Shown here piece by piece: positions 7,282-14,888 of a stretch of 17,965 nt of DNA. How positions within the stretch are numbered: position 1 is the stretch's first letter; each line of letters opens with the position of its first letter. The position numbers and the translations under genes are program-made. The notes under the pieces were generated by a model that worked only from the letters and a program-made list of their open reading frames with translations, was not told the DNA's origin and did not search any database. This DNA comes from Scatavimonas merdipullorum (lineage in GTDB: Bacteria; Bacillota; Clostridia; Oscillospirales; Acutalibacteraceae). The stretch is from assembly GCA_018712865.1 (NCBI GenBank), contig DVGH01000043.1:1-17965 (forward strand). The letters are read 5' to 3'.

Positions 7282-7333
7282 ATAAATGTGAAATAAGCAG
7301 GTCTTTTCAGATCAAGAAAAGGGGAGTATTGCG

Positions 7334-9079
7334 ATGATAAAAGTTTTGGCAAAAAGCATACGAGAATATAAAAAGCCCTCCTTGCTGGCGCCAATTTTAG
7401 TATCGGGTGAAGTAGTGCTGGAATGCATTATTCCGTTTCTTACGGCGAATCTTGTCAACGAAATCAAAAACGGTTGTTCTTTAGGCGTTATTGTGCAGTA
7501 TGGGCTTGTGCTGATAGCAATGGCGGCACTGTCGCTTACCTTCGGCGCTCTGGCGGGTTCCGCCTGTGCAACGGCCAGTTGCGGCTTTGCCCGCAATCTG
7601 CGAAAGGATATGTTTTCTAAAATACAGGGCTATTCCTTTGAAAATATTGATAAGTTTTCTGTATCAAGCCTTGTTACACGACTGACCACCGACGTAACCA
7701 ATGTGCAACTGGCATATATGATGATTGTACGCACAGCAATCCGTTGCCCGTTGATGTTGGTCTTTGCCTTTGTAATGGCCTTTATAATGGGAGGAGACAT
7801 GGTGTTTATTTTTATACTGGTAATCCCTATTTTAGGTTTTGGGCTTTTTTGGGTCATTAAAAAGACTATGCCACTGTTTCGAAGGGTATTTAAAAAGTAC
7901 GATGCGCTCAACAGCTCTGTACAGGAAAATATCAGAGGCATGCGGGTGGTTAAGTCATATGTGCGAGAAAATTATGAAAAACAGAAGTTTGGCGTGGCAG
8001 CTGAAAATGTATGCGCAGACTTTACAAAGGCAGAACGTATTTTGGCAATTAACAATCCGCTGATGCAGTTTTGCATGTATGCAGTCATGGTATTTGTGAT
8101 GTCCTATGGTTCTTATGTGGTGATTACTTCCCAGGGGCTTGACCTGGACGTAGGGCAAATGTCTGCAATGCTGACCTATGGTTTTCAGATTCTTAGCAGC
8201 CTGATGATGCTTTCCATGGTGTTTGTCATGATCACCATGGCCAGTGAGTCATCCCAGCGTATTGTAGAGGTACTGACAGAGGAAAGCGTTTTACAAAGCC
8301 CGGAAAATGCGGTCAGTGTGGTAAAGGACGGCTCTATCGACTTTGAAAACGTCAGCTTTAAATATTCTAAAAATGCCGAGCGGATGGCACTTGCAGATAT
8401 TAACCTGCATATTCGGTCAGGAGAGATTATTGGAATTATCGGCGGAACCGGTTCGTCTAAATCTACGCTGATCCAGCTGATCCCGCGCCTGTATGACGTA
8501 ACACAGGGTGCAGTGCGCGTAGGCGGTGTGGATGTGCGGGAATACGATTTAAAGGTTCTGCGCGACCAAGTGGCCGTGGTACTGCAAAAAAACGAACTGT
8601 TTTCCGGTACAATCAAGGAAAATCTGCGTTGGGGAAACGAGGACGCGACCGACGCGGAAATGGAAGAAGCCTGCAAGCTGGCGCAGGCCGACGAATTTAT
8701 CCGCCAGTTTCCCAATGGGTATGATACCCATATAGAGCAGGGCGGCGCCAACGTATCCGGTGGGCAGAAGCAAAGGCTGTGCATTGCGCGTGCACTTTTG
8801 AAAAAGCCTAAAATTCTGATTTTGGACGATTCTACAAGCGCGGTGGATACCCGAACAGACGCATTGATCCGCCAGGCGTTCCGCCAGTATATTCCCGAAA
8901 CGACCAAAGTAATTATTGCACAGCGCGTTGCCTCCGTACAGGACGCCGACCGTATTATCGTAATGGATGGCGGCACGATCAACGCTGTTGGTACACACCA
9001 GGAGCTTTTAAAGACCAATACAATTTATCAGGAAGTCTATTATTCCCAGAATAAGGCAGGTGACGACGATGCTCAGTAA
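7334..9079 (+). CDS. ABC exporter half-transporter with degenerate ATPase site (subunit 1)
   Basis: A 581-residue half-transporter: a six-helix type I exporter membrane domain (about 15-310) fused to an ATP-binding domain (335-575). Walker A reads GGTGSSKST (370-378), Q-loop Gln 418, signature VSGGQ (474-478), and Walker B ILILDD (494-499). The catalytic Glu is replaced by Asp 499 and the switch His by Gln 530 (IIAQR). This pattern is known for the degenerate partner in heterodimeric exporters such as TM287/288, LmrCD and BmrCD. The stop overlaps the next gene, so both halves should be co-translated. Likely exports drugs, lipids or peptides; substrate unknown. A GGGGAG about ten bases upstream supports the ATG. 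Confidence 0.92.
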   Translation: MIKVLAKSIREYKKPSLLAPILVSGEVVLECIIPFLTANLVNEIKNGCSLGVIVQYGLVLIAMAALSLTFGALAGSACATASCGFARNLRKDMFSKIQGYSFENIDKFSVSSLVTRLTTDVTNVQLAYMMIVRTAIRCPLMLVFAFVMAFIMGGDMVFIFILVIPILGFGLFWVIKKTMPLFRRVFKKYDALNSSVQENIRGMRVVKSYVRENYEKQKFGVAAENVCADFTKAERILAINNPLMQFCMYAVMVFVMSYGSYVVITSQGLDLDVGQMSAMLTYGFQILSSLMMLSMVFVMITMASESSQRIVEVLTEESVLQSPENAVSVVKDGSIDFENVSFKYSKNAERMALADINLHIRSGEIIGIIGGTGSSKSTLIQLIPRLYDVTQGAVRVGGVDVREYDLKVLRDQVAVVLQKNELFSGTIKENLRWGNEDATDAEMEEACKLAQADEFIRQFPNGYDTHIEQGGANVSGGQKQRLCIARALLKKPKILILDDSTSAVDTRTDALIRQAFRQYIPETTKVIIAQRVASVQDADRIIVMDGGTINAVGTHQELLKTNTIYQEVYYSQNKAGDDDAQ

Positions 9080-10976
9080 AAGCGCAAAAAAGCACCAAGG
9101 CTCCAAAGGCGTGTTGGGAAGGCTGATTCGCACGCTGTTTGGGTTTTATCCTGTGCTGCTGCCGGTGACGATTGTATGTATTTTAATTAGCGCCGTCGTA
9201 AGTTCAATTCCGTCTGTTTTTATGCAAAATATTATTTCATATGTGGAGCAAAGCTGGAAAAGCGGCAACTGGGACGGAGTATCGGCCCAAATTTTGGGAC
9301 TGGTGGTAGTGCTGGCTATCTTCTACGTGTTAAGCCTGGCCGCAGGTTTTGCCTTTAACCAATTGATGGCTGTTATTACACAGGGATCGCTTGCAAAACT
9401 GCGTGAAAAAATGTTTAACGGCATGCAGAACCTGCCTGTCAAATACTTCGACACACACAACCACGGCGATGTAATGAGCTATTACACCAATGATATCGAC
9501 ACACTGCGGCAGATGATTTCCCAAAGCTTTCCACAACTGATGATAGCGGCGGTTACCGTCCTGACGGTGTTTTCTATTATGGTATATTACAGTCTGTGGA
9601 TGACGCTGGTAGTGATCTTGGGCGTAGTGGTCATGACGCTTGTCATAAAAAAAGTAGGGGGAAGCTCGGCCAAGTACTTTATACGCCAACAGTTGGCGCT
9701 GGGGCGTACAGAGGGCTTTGTGGAAGAAATGATGAACGGTCAGAAGGTCATCAAAGTGTTTTGCCATGAGCATCAGGCACAAAAGGAATTTGATGCGATC
9801 AATGACGCTTTGTTTGCCGATGCAGAAAAAGCAAACCGCTATGCCAATATGCTCATGCCTATTTTAAACAATATTGGGAACGTGCTGTACGTAATTGTAG
9901 CGCTGGCGGGCGGTATTCTTTTGATTACCGCTGTTCCAAACGTGAGTATTTCAGGCATTGGGTTTGGCATTAGCATTGTAATACCGTTTTTAAATATGAC
10001 AAAGCAGTTTGCAGGCAATATAAGCCAGGTTTCCAATCAGCTTAACGCTATTGTCATGGGCCTTGCGGGCGCGCAGCGGATCTTTACGCTGATTGATGAA
10101 AAGCCCGAACCCGACGACGGTTATGTAACGCTGGTCAATGCGCGTGAAACAAGAGACGGTCACCTGGAGGAGTGTAAGGAGCGAACCAATGTATGGGCGT
10201 GGAAGCATCCGCACAGCGACGGGACCGTCACCTATACCCGCCTTGCTGGCGATGTGCGCATGTTTGATGTGGATTTTGCCTACGAAGAAGGAAAAACCGT
10301 GCTGCACGATGTTTCACTGTATGCAAAGCCCGGGCAAAAGGTGGCCTTTGTGGGGTCTACCGGAGCAGGGAAAACCACCATTACCAATTTAATTAACCGT
10401 TTTTATGACATTGCCGATGGGAAAATCCGTTATGATGGAATTAATATCAATAAAATTAAAAAGGCCGATCTGCGGCGTAGCCTGGGAATGGTATTGCAGG
10501 ATACAAACCTGTTTACAGGAACGGTCATGGAAAACATCCGCTACGGCCGCCTGGACGCAAGTGATGAGGAATGTATTGCGGCCGCTAAGCTGGCAGGTGC
10601 GCACGACTTTATTACCCGCCTGCCGCAGGGGTACGATACGCCGCTGTCAGGGAACGGTGCAAGCCTTTCCCAGGGGCAGCGTCAGCTATTGTCAATTGCC
10701 CGCGCGGCGGTAGCTGACCCGCCCGTTATGATTTTGGACGAGGCAACCAGTTCTATTGACACGCGTACCGAGGCGATTGTACAGCAGGGGATGGATGCAC
10801 TTATGACAAACCGAACCGTGTTTGTAATTGCCCACCGGTTGAGTACGATCAAAAATTCGGACGCCATTATGGTGTTGGACCATGGACGTATTATTGAACG
10901 CGGCACACATGACGAGTTGCTCAAACAAAAAGGTACCTATTATCAGCTGTATACCGGCGCACTGGAGCTTGACTGA
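9069..10976 (+). CDS. ABC exporter half-transporter with canonical ATPase motifs (subunit 2)
   Basis: A 635-residue partner of the preceding protein, with membrane domain about 25-335 and ATP-binding domain about 395-630. Walker A GSTGAGKTT (429-437), Walker B VMILDE with catalytic Glu 558, and switch His 589 (VIAHR) are intact, but the signature is LSQGQ (533-537) rather than LSGGQ. Together with subunit 1 this predicts one working and one degenerate ATP site. An insert of about 50 residues (347-397, rich in charged and Trp/His residues) separates the two domains; it is longer than in most exporters, though I recall it from many clostridial homologues. The ATG at 9069, preceded by AGGTG, is preferred over the GTG at 9060; the overlap with subunit 1 is 11 bases. 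Confidence 0.92.
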   Translation: MLSKSAKKHQGSKGVLGRLIRTLFGFYPVLLPVTIVCILISAVVSSIPSVFMQNIISYVEQSWKSGNWDGVSAQILGLVVVLAIFYVLSLAAGFAFNQLMAVITQGSLAKLREKMFNGMQNLPVKYFDTHNHGDVMSYYTNDIDTLRQMISQSFPQLMIAAVTVLTVFSIMVYYSLWMTLVVILGVVVMTLVIKKVGGSSAKYFIRQQLALGRTEGFVEEMMNGQKVIKVFCHEHQAQKEFDAINDALFADAEKANRYANMLMPILNNIGNVLYVIVALAGGILLITAVPNVSISGIGFGISIVIPFLNMTKQFAGNISQVSNQLNAIVMGLAGAQRIFTLIDEKPEPDDGYVTLVNARETRDGHLEECKERTNVWAWKHPHSDGTVTYTRLAGDVRMFDVDFAYEEGKTVLHDVSLYAKPGQKVAFVGSTGAGKTTITNLINRFYDIADGKIRYDGININKIKKADLRRSLGMVLQDTNLFTGTVMENIRYGRLDASDEECIAAAKLAGAHDFITRLPQGYDTPLSGNGASLSQGQRQLLSIARAAVADPPVMILDEATSSIDTRTEAIVQQGMDALMTNRTVFVIAHRLSTIKNSDAIMVLDHGRIIERGTHDELLKQKGTYYQLYTGALELD

Positions 10977-11076
10977 TGGCACAGTAAGCCACAGAGAACA
11001 TAATAGATGACAAAAGAAAAGAAAGACAATATCCTAAAGAGCAGTGTAGTGTGCTTTCTATGCGGAAAAATAAAAG

Positions 11077-11120
11077 AAAAACACGGCAAACCCGTATAAG
11101 GTGGCCGTGTTTTTTGTTTT
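11077..11120 (+). terminator. Terminator of the marR-ABC operon
   Basis: An 11-bp stem (AAAAACACGGC 11077-11087 with GCCGTGTTTTT 11104-11114), with ACC/GGT able to pair inside the 16-base loop, is followed by TGTTTTG. It lies 100 bases after the second ABC gene. Confidence 0.85.
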
Positions 11121-11208
11121 GTATTCGTATAGAAAGGCAAGCCAAACATATACTATTGGTAATATGTTCAAAAAAGTCATACAGAAACAAACAGGAAAGG
11201 TGAATGCT

Positions 11209-13176
11209 ATGCTGCCTGCTATAAAGCTGGTTTCCAACCATGATGGAACGTACGACATATTTCTTGAATATAAGAGGGAAGATGTCGAATTTGCACAGGA
11301 GTTTGATGTCGGAAAAAATGTCCTATCAAATTCAAAAGAAATTTTAGCGTCTGTAAAAGCCTATGCAAAGAAAGCAAAAATTGCAAGCGTAAAAATATTT
11401 GTTTCAGGTGTTCTGATTGCAACGATCGCTTTTTCATTTTTTCTTTCTGTTTTTGCAGCAGAGGATCGGTACAGCATGGGGTATTTGTACAGTGGAACCG
11501 ACCAGCAGCAGATCGAATATGTAAACCAGACACATAACGCGCTGGATACAGTCTCTCCAAGCTATTTTGATATTGAGCAGGACGGAAGCCTGAAGCTGAA
11601 CTATTTAAGCGAGTATTTAATTGAAACCATGCATGCGCAAAATATAAAGGTTGTTCCGTTTTTAAGCAACCACTGGAGCCGGACTGCAGGTATAAACGCG
11701 TTGCAGGACGTTGAAACGCTTTCCACACAGGTTGCAGACTATGTCGCACAATACAATCTGGATGGGGTTAATGTCGATATTGAAAATGTAACGCATGAGC
11801 AGAAAGACCAGTATACACAGCTTGTTAAACTGTTGCGCGAAAAAATTCCACAGCACAAAGAGGTTTCCGTTGCGGTTGCGGCCAATCCAAACGATTGGCA
11901 AACGGGATGGCATGGGTCTTATGATTATGCGGCACTGGCACAATATGCGGACCATCTTTTCATTATGGCGTATGACGAGCATCACGAAGGCGGGGAAGCC
12001 GGGCCTGTTGCAGGAATTGACTTTGTCGAGCGATCTGTTCAATATGCTTTAACAAAAACAACATCGGATAAAATTGTTGTGGGAATTCCTTTTTATGGGC
12101 GCGTTTGGAGTTTGGACAGCGACAGGATCGTGGGTAAAGGGATTAGCAGCAAAACCATTTTGGACATTTTGGATAATTGTGAAGCGACCATAACCTATGA
12201 TGAACAAAGCCAGTCCGTAAAAGCGGAATTTAAAATTACACAGGCAAGCGAAAAATATACGGTAGGCGGAGATTTTGTCCTGCAGCCTGGAAATTATGTA
12301 GTTTGGTTTGAAAATGAGCGGTCTTATGAGGCGAAGCTGGATTTGGTTGAAAAGTACGATTTAAAGGGAGTAGGTTCCTGGTCCTTGGGACAGGAAGACC
12401 CATCCATATGGGAACATTACGACAGCTGGCTTAATGGGGATGCAACAGATGCTACCAGCCCAGAGACAAATGCGCCTACCATTCCGGAGCAGACAGAAAC
12501 ACCGGAAGCGACAGAAACACCGGAAAAACCCGAGACACCGGAAACGCCCGAAAACGGCGAATCTTCTACAGATCCGTCTGCTGCAGAGGAAGGAAAAGAT
12601 GCGTGGGTTTTATTAAGTCAGACAAAGGTATCGGTCTATAAAAATGCAAACCTAAAGGGAAAGGTGGTTGCCACACTTTCCGGAGGCGACCGCATTTCCG
12701 TGCTGGAAGACACCGGCAAAGGCGCTTATAAGGTAAAGCTTTCTGACGGAAGAACCGGCTATGTTTCTTCGGCGTATATTACCATGGAAAAGCAACCGGA
12801 CAACACCTTTCCATCAGAGCCTTCCGTGGAGTATTTCCTTTATGAAGTAAAAACGGGAGACACACTCTGGAAAATAGCGGCTACGCACTTGGGCTCGGGA
12901 AGCCGGTATACAAAGATTATGGAAATCAATGGGCTGAAAAGTGAGACGATTTATTCCGGCATGCAGCTGAAAATACCGGTAAACACAGATAGTGACAATA
13001 CAGGTAATACGGACAGTACTTCCAGAAAATATACCGTCAAACGGGGCGACACACTTTGGAAAATAGCCAAAGCTCAACTTGGAGACGGAACCCGCTATAC
13101 AGAAATTATGGAGCTTAACAATTTAACAGGTACGGTTATATACTCCGGGCAAATTCTTAAACTGCCAAAAAAGTAA
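11209..13176 (+). CDS. Membrane-anchored GH18 glycosidase with SH3 and two LysM domains
   Basis: The 655-residue protein has a cytoplasmic N-domain of about 60 residues, a lysine-rich stop (KKAK..K), one membrane segment (61-84), then an outside GH18 barrel (about 91-409). The catalytic motif is DGVNVDIE (185-192) with acid Glu 192; MAYDEH (253-258) and GIPFYGRVW are also typical of YaaH/SleL-like enzymes that cut peptidoglycan glucosaminyl bonds. A linker rich in repeated ETPE (410-464), an SH3b domain (465-527) and LysM domains at 544-590 and 607-654 complete it; these bind the cell wall. AAAGGTG six bases before the ATG decides the start; a longer frame to GTG 11101 runs into the terminator. 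Role in wall or spore-cortex remodelling is inferred; chitinase activity is less likely. Confidence 0.88.
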   Translation: MLPAIKLVSNHDGTYDIFLEYKREDVEFAQEFDVGKNVLSNSKEILASVKAYAKKAKIASVKIFVSGVLIATIAFSFFLSVFAAEDRYSMGYLYSGTDQQQIEYVNQTHNALDTVSPSYFDIEQDGSLKLNYLSEYLIETMHAQNIKVVPFLSNHWSRTAGINALQDVETLSTQVADYVAQYNLDGVNVDIENVTHEQKDQYTQLVKLLREKIPQHKEVSVAVAANPNDWQTGWHGSYDYAALAQYADHLFIMAYDEHHEGGEAGPVAGIDFVERSVQYALTKTTSDKIVVGIPFYGRVWSLDSDRIVGKGISSKTILDILDNCEATITYDEQSQSVKAEFKITQASEKYTVGGDFVLQPGNYVVWFENERSYEAKLDLVEKYDLKGVGSWSLGQEDPSIWEHYDSWLNGDATDATSPETNAPTIPEQTETPEATETPEKPETPETPENGESSTDPSAAEEGKDAWVLLSQTKVSVYKNANLKGKVVATLSGGDRISVLEDTGKGAYKVKLSDGRTGYVSSAYITMEKQPDNTFPSEPSVEYFLYEVKTGDTLWKIAATHLGSGSRYTKIMEINGLKSETIYSGMQLKIPVNTDSDNTGNTDSTSRKYTVKRGDTLWKIAKAQLGDGTRYTEIMELNNLTGTVIYSGQILKLPKK

Positions 13177-13182
13177 AAAAGA

Positions 13183-13242
13183 GCTGTATAGCGCGCTGCC
13201 ATACAGCAAAAAGCAAGACGCAGAAAGCGGCTTGCTTTTCTG
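13183..13242 (+). terminator. Terminator of the GH18 gene
   Basis: Two hairpins follow the stop: GCTGTAT (13183-13189) with ATACAGC (13201-13207), and the stronger AAAAGCAAG (13209-13217) with CTTGCTTTT (13231-13239) containing an inner CGC/GCG pairing. The latter ends in TTTTC, a modest U-run. Confidence 0.7.
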
Positions 13243-13260
13243 TTGTATAGCAAATATAAT
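13232..13260 (+). promoter_or_regulatory. Promoter of the hydrogenase gene
   Basis: TTGCTT (13232-13237), a 17-base spacer and a perfect TATAAT (13255-13260). The -35 box overlaps the descending arm of the upstream terminator. The transcript would have a leader of about 65 bases with a small TTCCC/GGGAA hairpin. Confidence 0.55.
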
Positions 13261-13332
13261 AGTGTCGTTCCCCGTTCATAAAGGGAAAATAAAAGATTCA
13301 CACGCAATACAGGCATAAAAGGAAGTGGAATT

Positions 13333-14580
13333 TTGAAATTTATTGATCTATACCATAAAATGGTTCAGGCTTCTTTAAATGGTGACATGGAAGAAGAAAG
13401 AGAAAAAGCATTGCAGGAAGGCGGCGACCCTTACCAGCTGGATTGTCTGCTAAATCCACATAAGTATCCGCCCGTTTGGAGAATGGACAGCTGTATGTGC
13501 GCTTCAGACCATCAGGCACCCTGTATGGATCATTGCATTTTTGACGCGATTTCCCGTGATGAAAAAGGAAACGTTTCGATTGATGTAGAGAAATGTGTCG
13601 GTTGTGAAGAATGTATCCGGCGCTGTAAGGAAAAAAAGTTAACTGCCAGCAAGGATATTCTTCCCGCTCTTGCGGCCGTCCGCACGGGAAGCGAACCGGT
13701 TTATGCAATGATTGCACCGGCCTTTGTCAGCCAGTTTGAAGCGGAGGTAACACCCGGAAGATTAAGAAGCGCGTTTAAAAAGCTGGGATTTGCAGGGATG
13801 GTGGAGGTTGCGGTTTTTGCAGACATTTTAACCTTAAAAGAGGCGCTGGAATTTAATCAAAATATCCATAAAAGAGAGGATTTTCAGCTGACAAGCTGCT
13901 GTTGCCCTATGTGGATTGCCATGATCCGGAAAATCTATCATCAGCTTATGCCGCATGTACCGGGCGCCGTATCGCCGATGATTGCCTGCGCGCGTACAAT
14001 AAAGACACTCTATCCCAAAGCAAAAACGGTCTTTATCGGCCCATGCATTGCAAAAAAAGCAGAGGCAAAGGAGCCGGATCTTGTAGGGGATGTGGATTTT
14101 GTCCTGACGTTCCAAGAGGTACAGGACATTTTTGATTTTGCGCATATTGATCCTGCAAAGCTGCCGGAAGACGACAGGGATCATTCCTCGAAAGCAGGGC
14201 GCATCTATGCCAGGGCCGGTGGCGTCAGCGAAGCGGTTTCCGCCACAGTCAGCCGGCTGTACCCAGACAGGAAAATCACAGTGCGCGCACAGCGTGCAGA
14301 CGGCGTTCCTGCCTGCAAAAATATGATTGCACAGCTTTTGGAAGGAAAGAGTGAATCGAACTTTTTTGAAGGAATGGGCTGTGTCGGCGGCTGTGTGGGC
14401 GGACCAAAAGCGCTGATCGACCGTAAGATTGGCTGCGAACATGTAAATGCGTATGGCGAGCAGGCCACGTATCCTACGCCAATTGACAATCCGTATGTCA
14501 TTGAGCTTTTACGCCGGCTTGGGTTTGACACGGTGGAAGCGTTGCTTGAAAAAAGCGATATTTTTACGCGTGATTTTTAA
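13333..14580 (+). CDS. [FeFe] hydrogenase, group B-like
   Basis: A 415-residue enzyme predicted to make or oxidise H2 with ferredoxin. N-terminal iron-sulfur motifs are C54-x-C56-x7-C64-x3-C68 and C88-x2-C91-x2-C94-x3-C98, probably two 4Fe-4S clusters. The H-cluster domain carries motif L1 as TSCCCPMW (187-194), L2 as GPCIAKKAE (236-244) and L3 as CVGGC (350-354), so all four cysteine ligands are present. L1 has one Cys more than the TSCCPGW of group A enzymes; I recall this form from group B enzymes such as Clostridium pasteurianum HydIII, unverified. It stands alone, with no maturase (HydEFG) or NADH-dehydrogenase-like subunit nearby. The start is TTG behind AGGAAGTGG; an ATG at 13360 is the alternative. 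Cytoplasmic. Confidence 0.88.
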   Translation: MKFIDLYHKMVQASLNGDMEEEREKALQEGGDPYQLDCLLNPHKYPPVWRMDSCMCASDHQAPCMDHCIFDAISRDEKGNVSIDVEKCVGCEECIRRCKEKKLTASKDILPALAAVRTGSEPVYAMIAPAFVSQFEAEVTPGRLRSAFKKLGFAGMVEVAVFADILTLKEALEFNQNIHKREDFQLTSCCCPMWIAMIRKIYHQLMPHVPGAVSPMIACARTIKTLYPKAKTVFIGPCIAKKAEAKEPDLVGDVDFVLTFQEVQDIFDFAHIDPAKLPEDDRDHSSKAGRIYARAGGVSEAVSATVSRLYPDRKITVRAQRADGVPACKNMIAQLLEGKSESNFFEGMGCVGGCVGGPKALIDRKIGCEHVNAYGEQATYPTPIDNPYVIELLRRLGFDTVEALLEKSDIFTRDF

Positions 14581-14793
14581 AAAACTGCGGTTTGTTTTTC
14601 TTCGTCAAAAAAGTGAATTCATATTGATAAAGAATGAAAAATGCGCCTTTCTATTCTTTAAAAAAGGGGAACATTTTTAATACTGTTGCATGAACTACCT
14701 GTAAATGTGCGGGTATATATGACAAAAATAATTTAGCATGACGAAAAACTATTTATTATTACCACATAAAATTTACAGAGCGATGGAAAAGGG
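14581..14793. other. AT-rich intergenic region with repeats upstream of the ammonium transporter
   Basis: No gene is visible. A weak AT-rich hairpin (14629-14639 with 14648-14659) without a U-run may end the hydrogenase transcript. An 8-base inverted repeat, CTGTAAAT (14699-14706) and ATTTACAG (14771-14778), encloses two direct repeats ATGAC[A/G]AAAAA at 14719-14729 and 14738-14748, spaced 19 bases, about 45-75 bases before the -35 box. These could be regulator sites, or chance in AT-rich DNA. Confidence 0.35.
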
Positions 14794-14822
14794 TTGATTT
14801 CTGCAAATGGCTTTGCTATAAT
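14794..14822 (+). promoter_or_regulatory. Promoter of the ammonium transporter operon
   Basis: TTGATT (14794-14799), a 17-base spacer and a perfect TATAAT (14817-14822). The expected start point is near 14829, directly before the leader hairpin. Confidence 0.75.
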
Positions 14823-14832
14823 AACAGCGAAC

Positions 14833-14874
14833 AAAGGTGTTCCCAATATTTGGGGACACCTTTATTTTATTTTT
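14833..14874 (+). promoter_or_regulatory. Terminator-like hairpin in the amt leader (possible attenuator)
   Basis: A 12-bp stem with one G-U pair (14833-14844 with 14852-14863) and a 7-base loop is followed by a U-rich tract (14861-14874), the form of an intrinsic terminator, and then directly by AGGAGG and the amt start. It lies downstream of the promoter, so unless bypassed it should reduce expression. It may instead stabilise the 5' end, or end a transcript arriving from upstream. Confidence 0.65.
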
Positions 14875-14888
14875 AGGAGGATGGTATT

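Noticed and set aside
8185..9018. 277-codon leftward frame inside ABC subunit 1
   Set aside because: Serine/isoleucine-rich mirror of the ABC coding frame; no ribosome site or domain.
11120..11170. Possible sporulation-type promoter (CATATACT with GTATAG upstream) before the GH18 gene
   Set aside because: Only partial matches to SigE/SigG patterns; spacing and -35 are not convincing, so no promoter is called.
11101..11208. 36-residue extension of the GH18 protein from a GTG at 11101
   Set aside because: The extension starts in the ABC operon terminator and lacks a ribosome site, while the ATG at 11209 has one.
13834..14442. 202-codon leftward frame inside the hydrogenase gene
   Set aside because: Antisense to conserved H-cluster motifs; shadow frame.
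14690..14800. GlnR/TnrA box (TGTNA-N7-TNACA) upstream of amt
   Set aside because: Half-sites such as TGTAA and TGACA exist but never at the required spacing.
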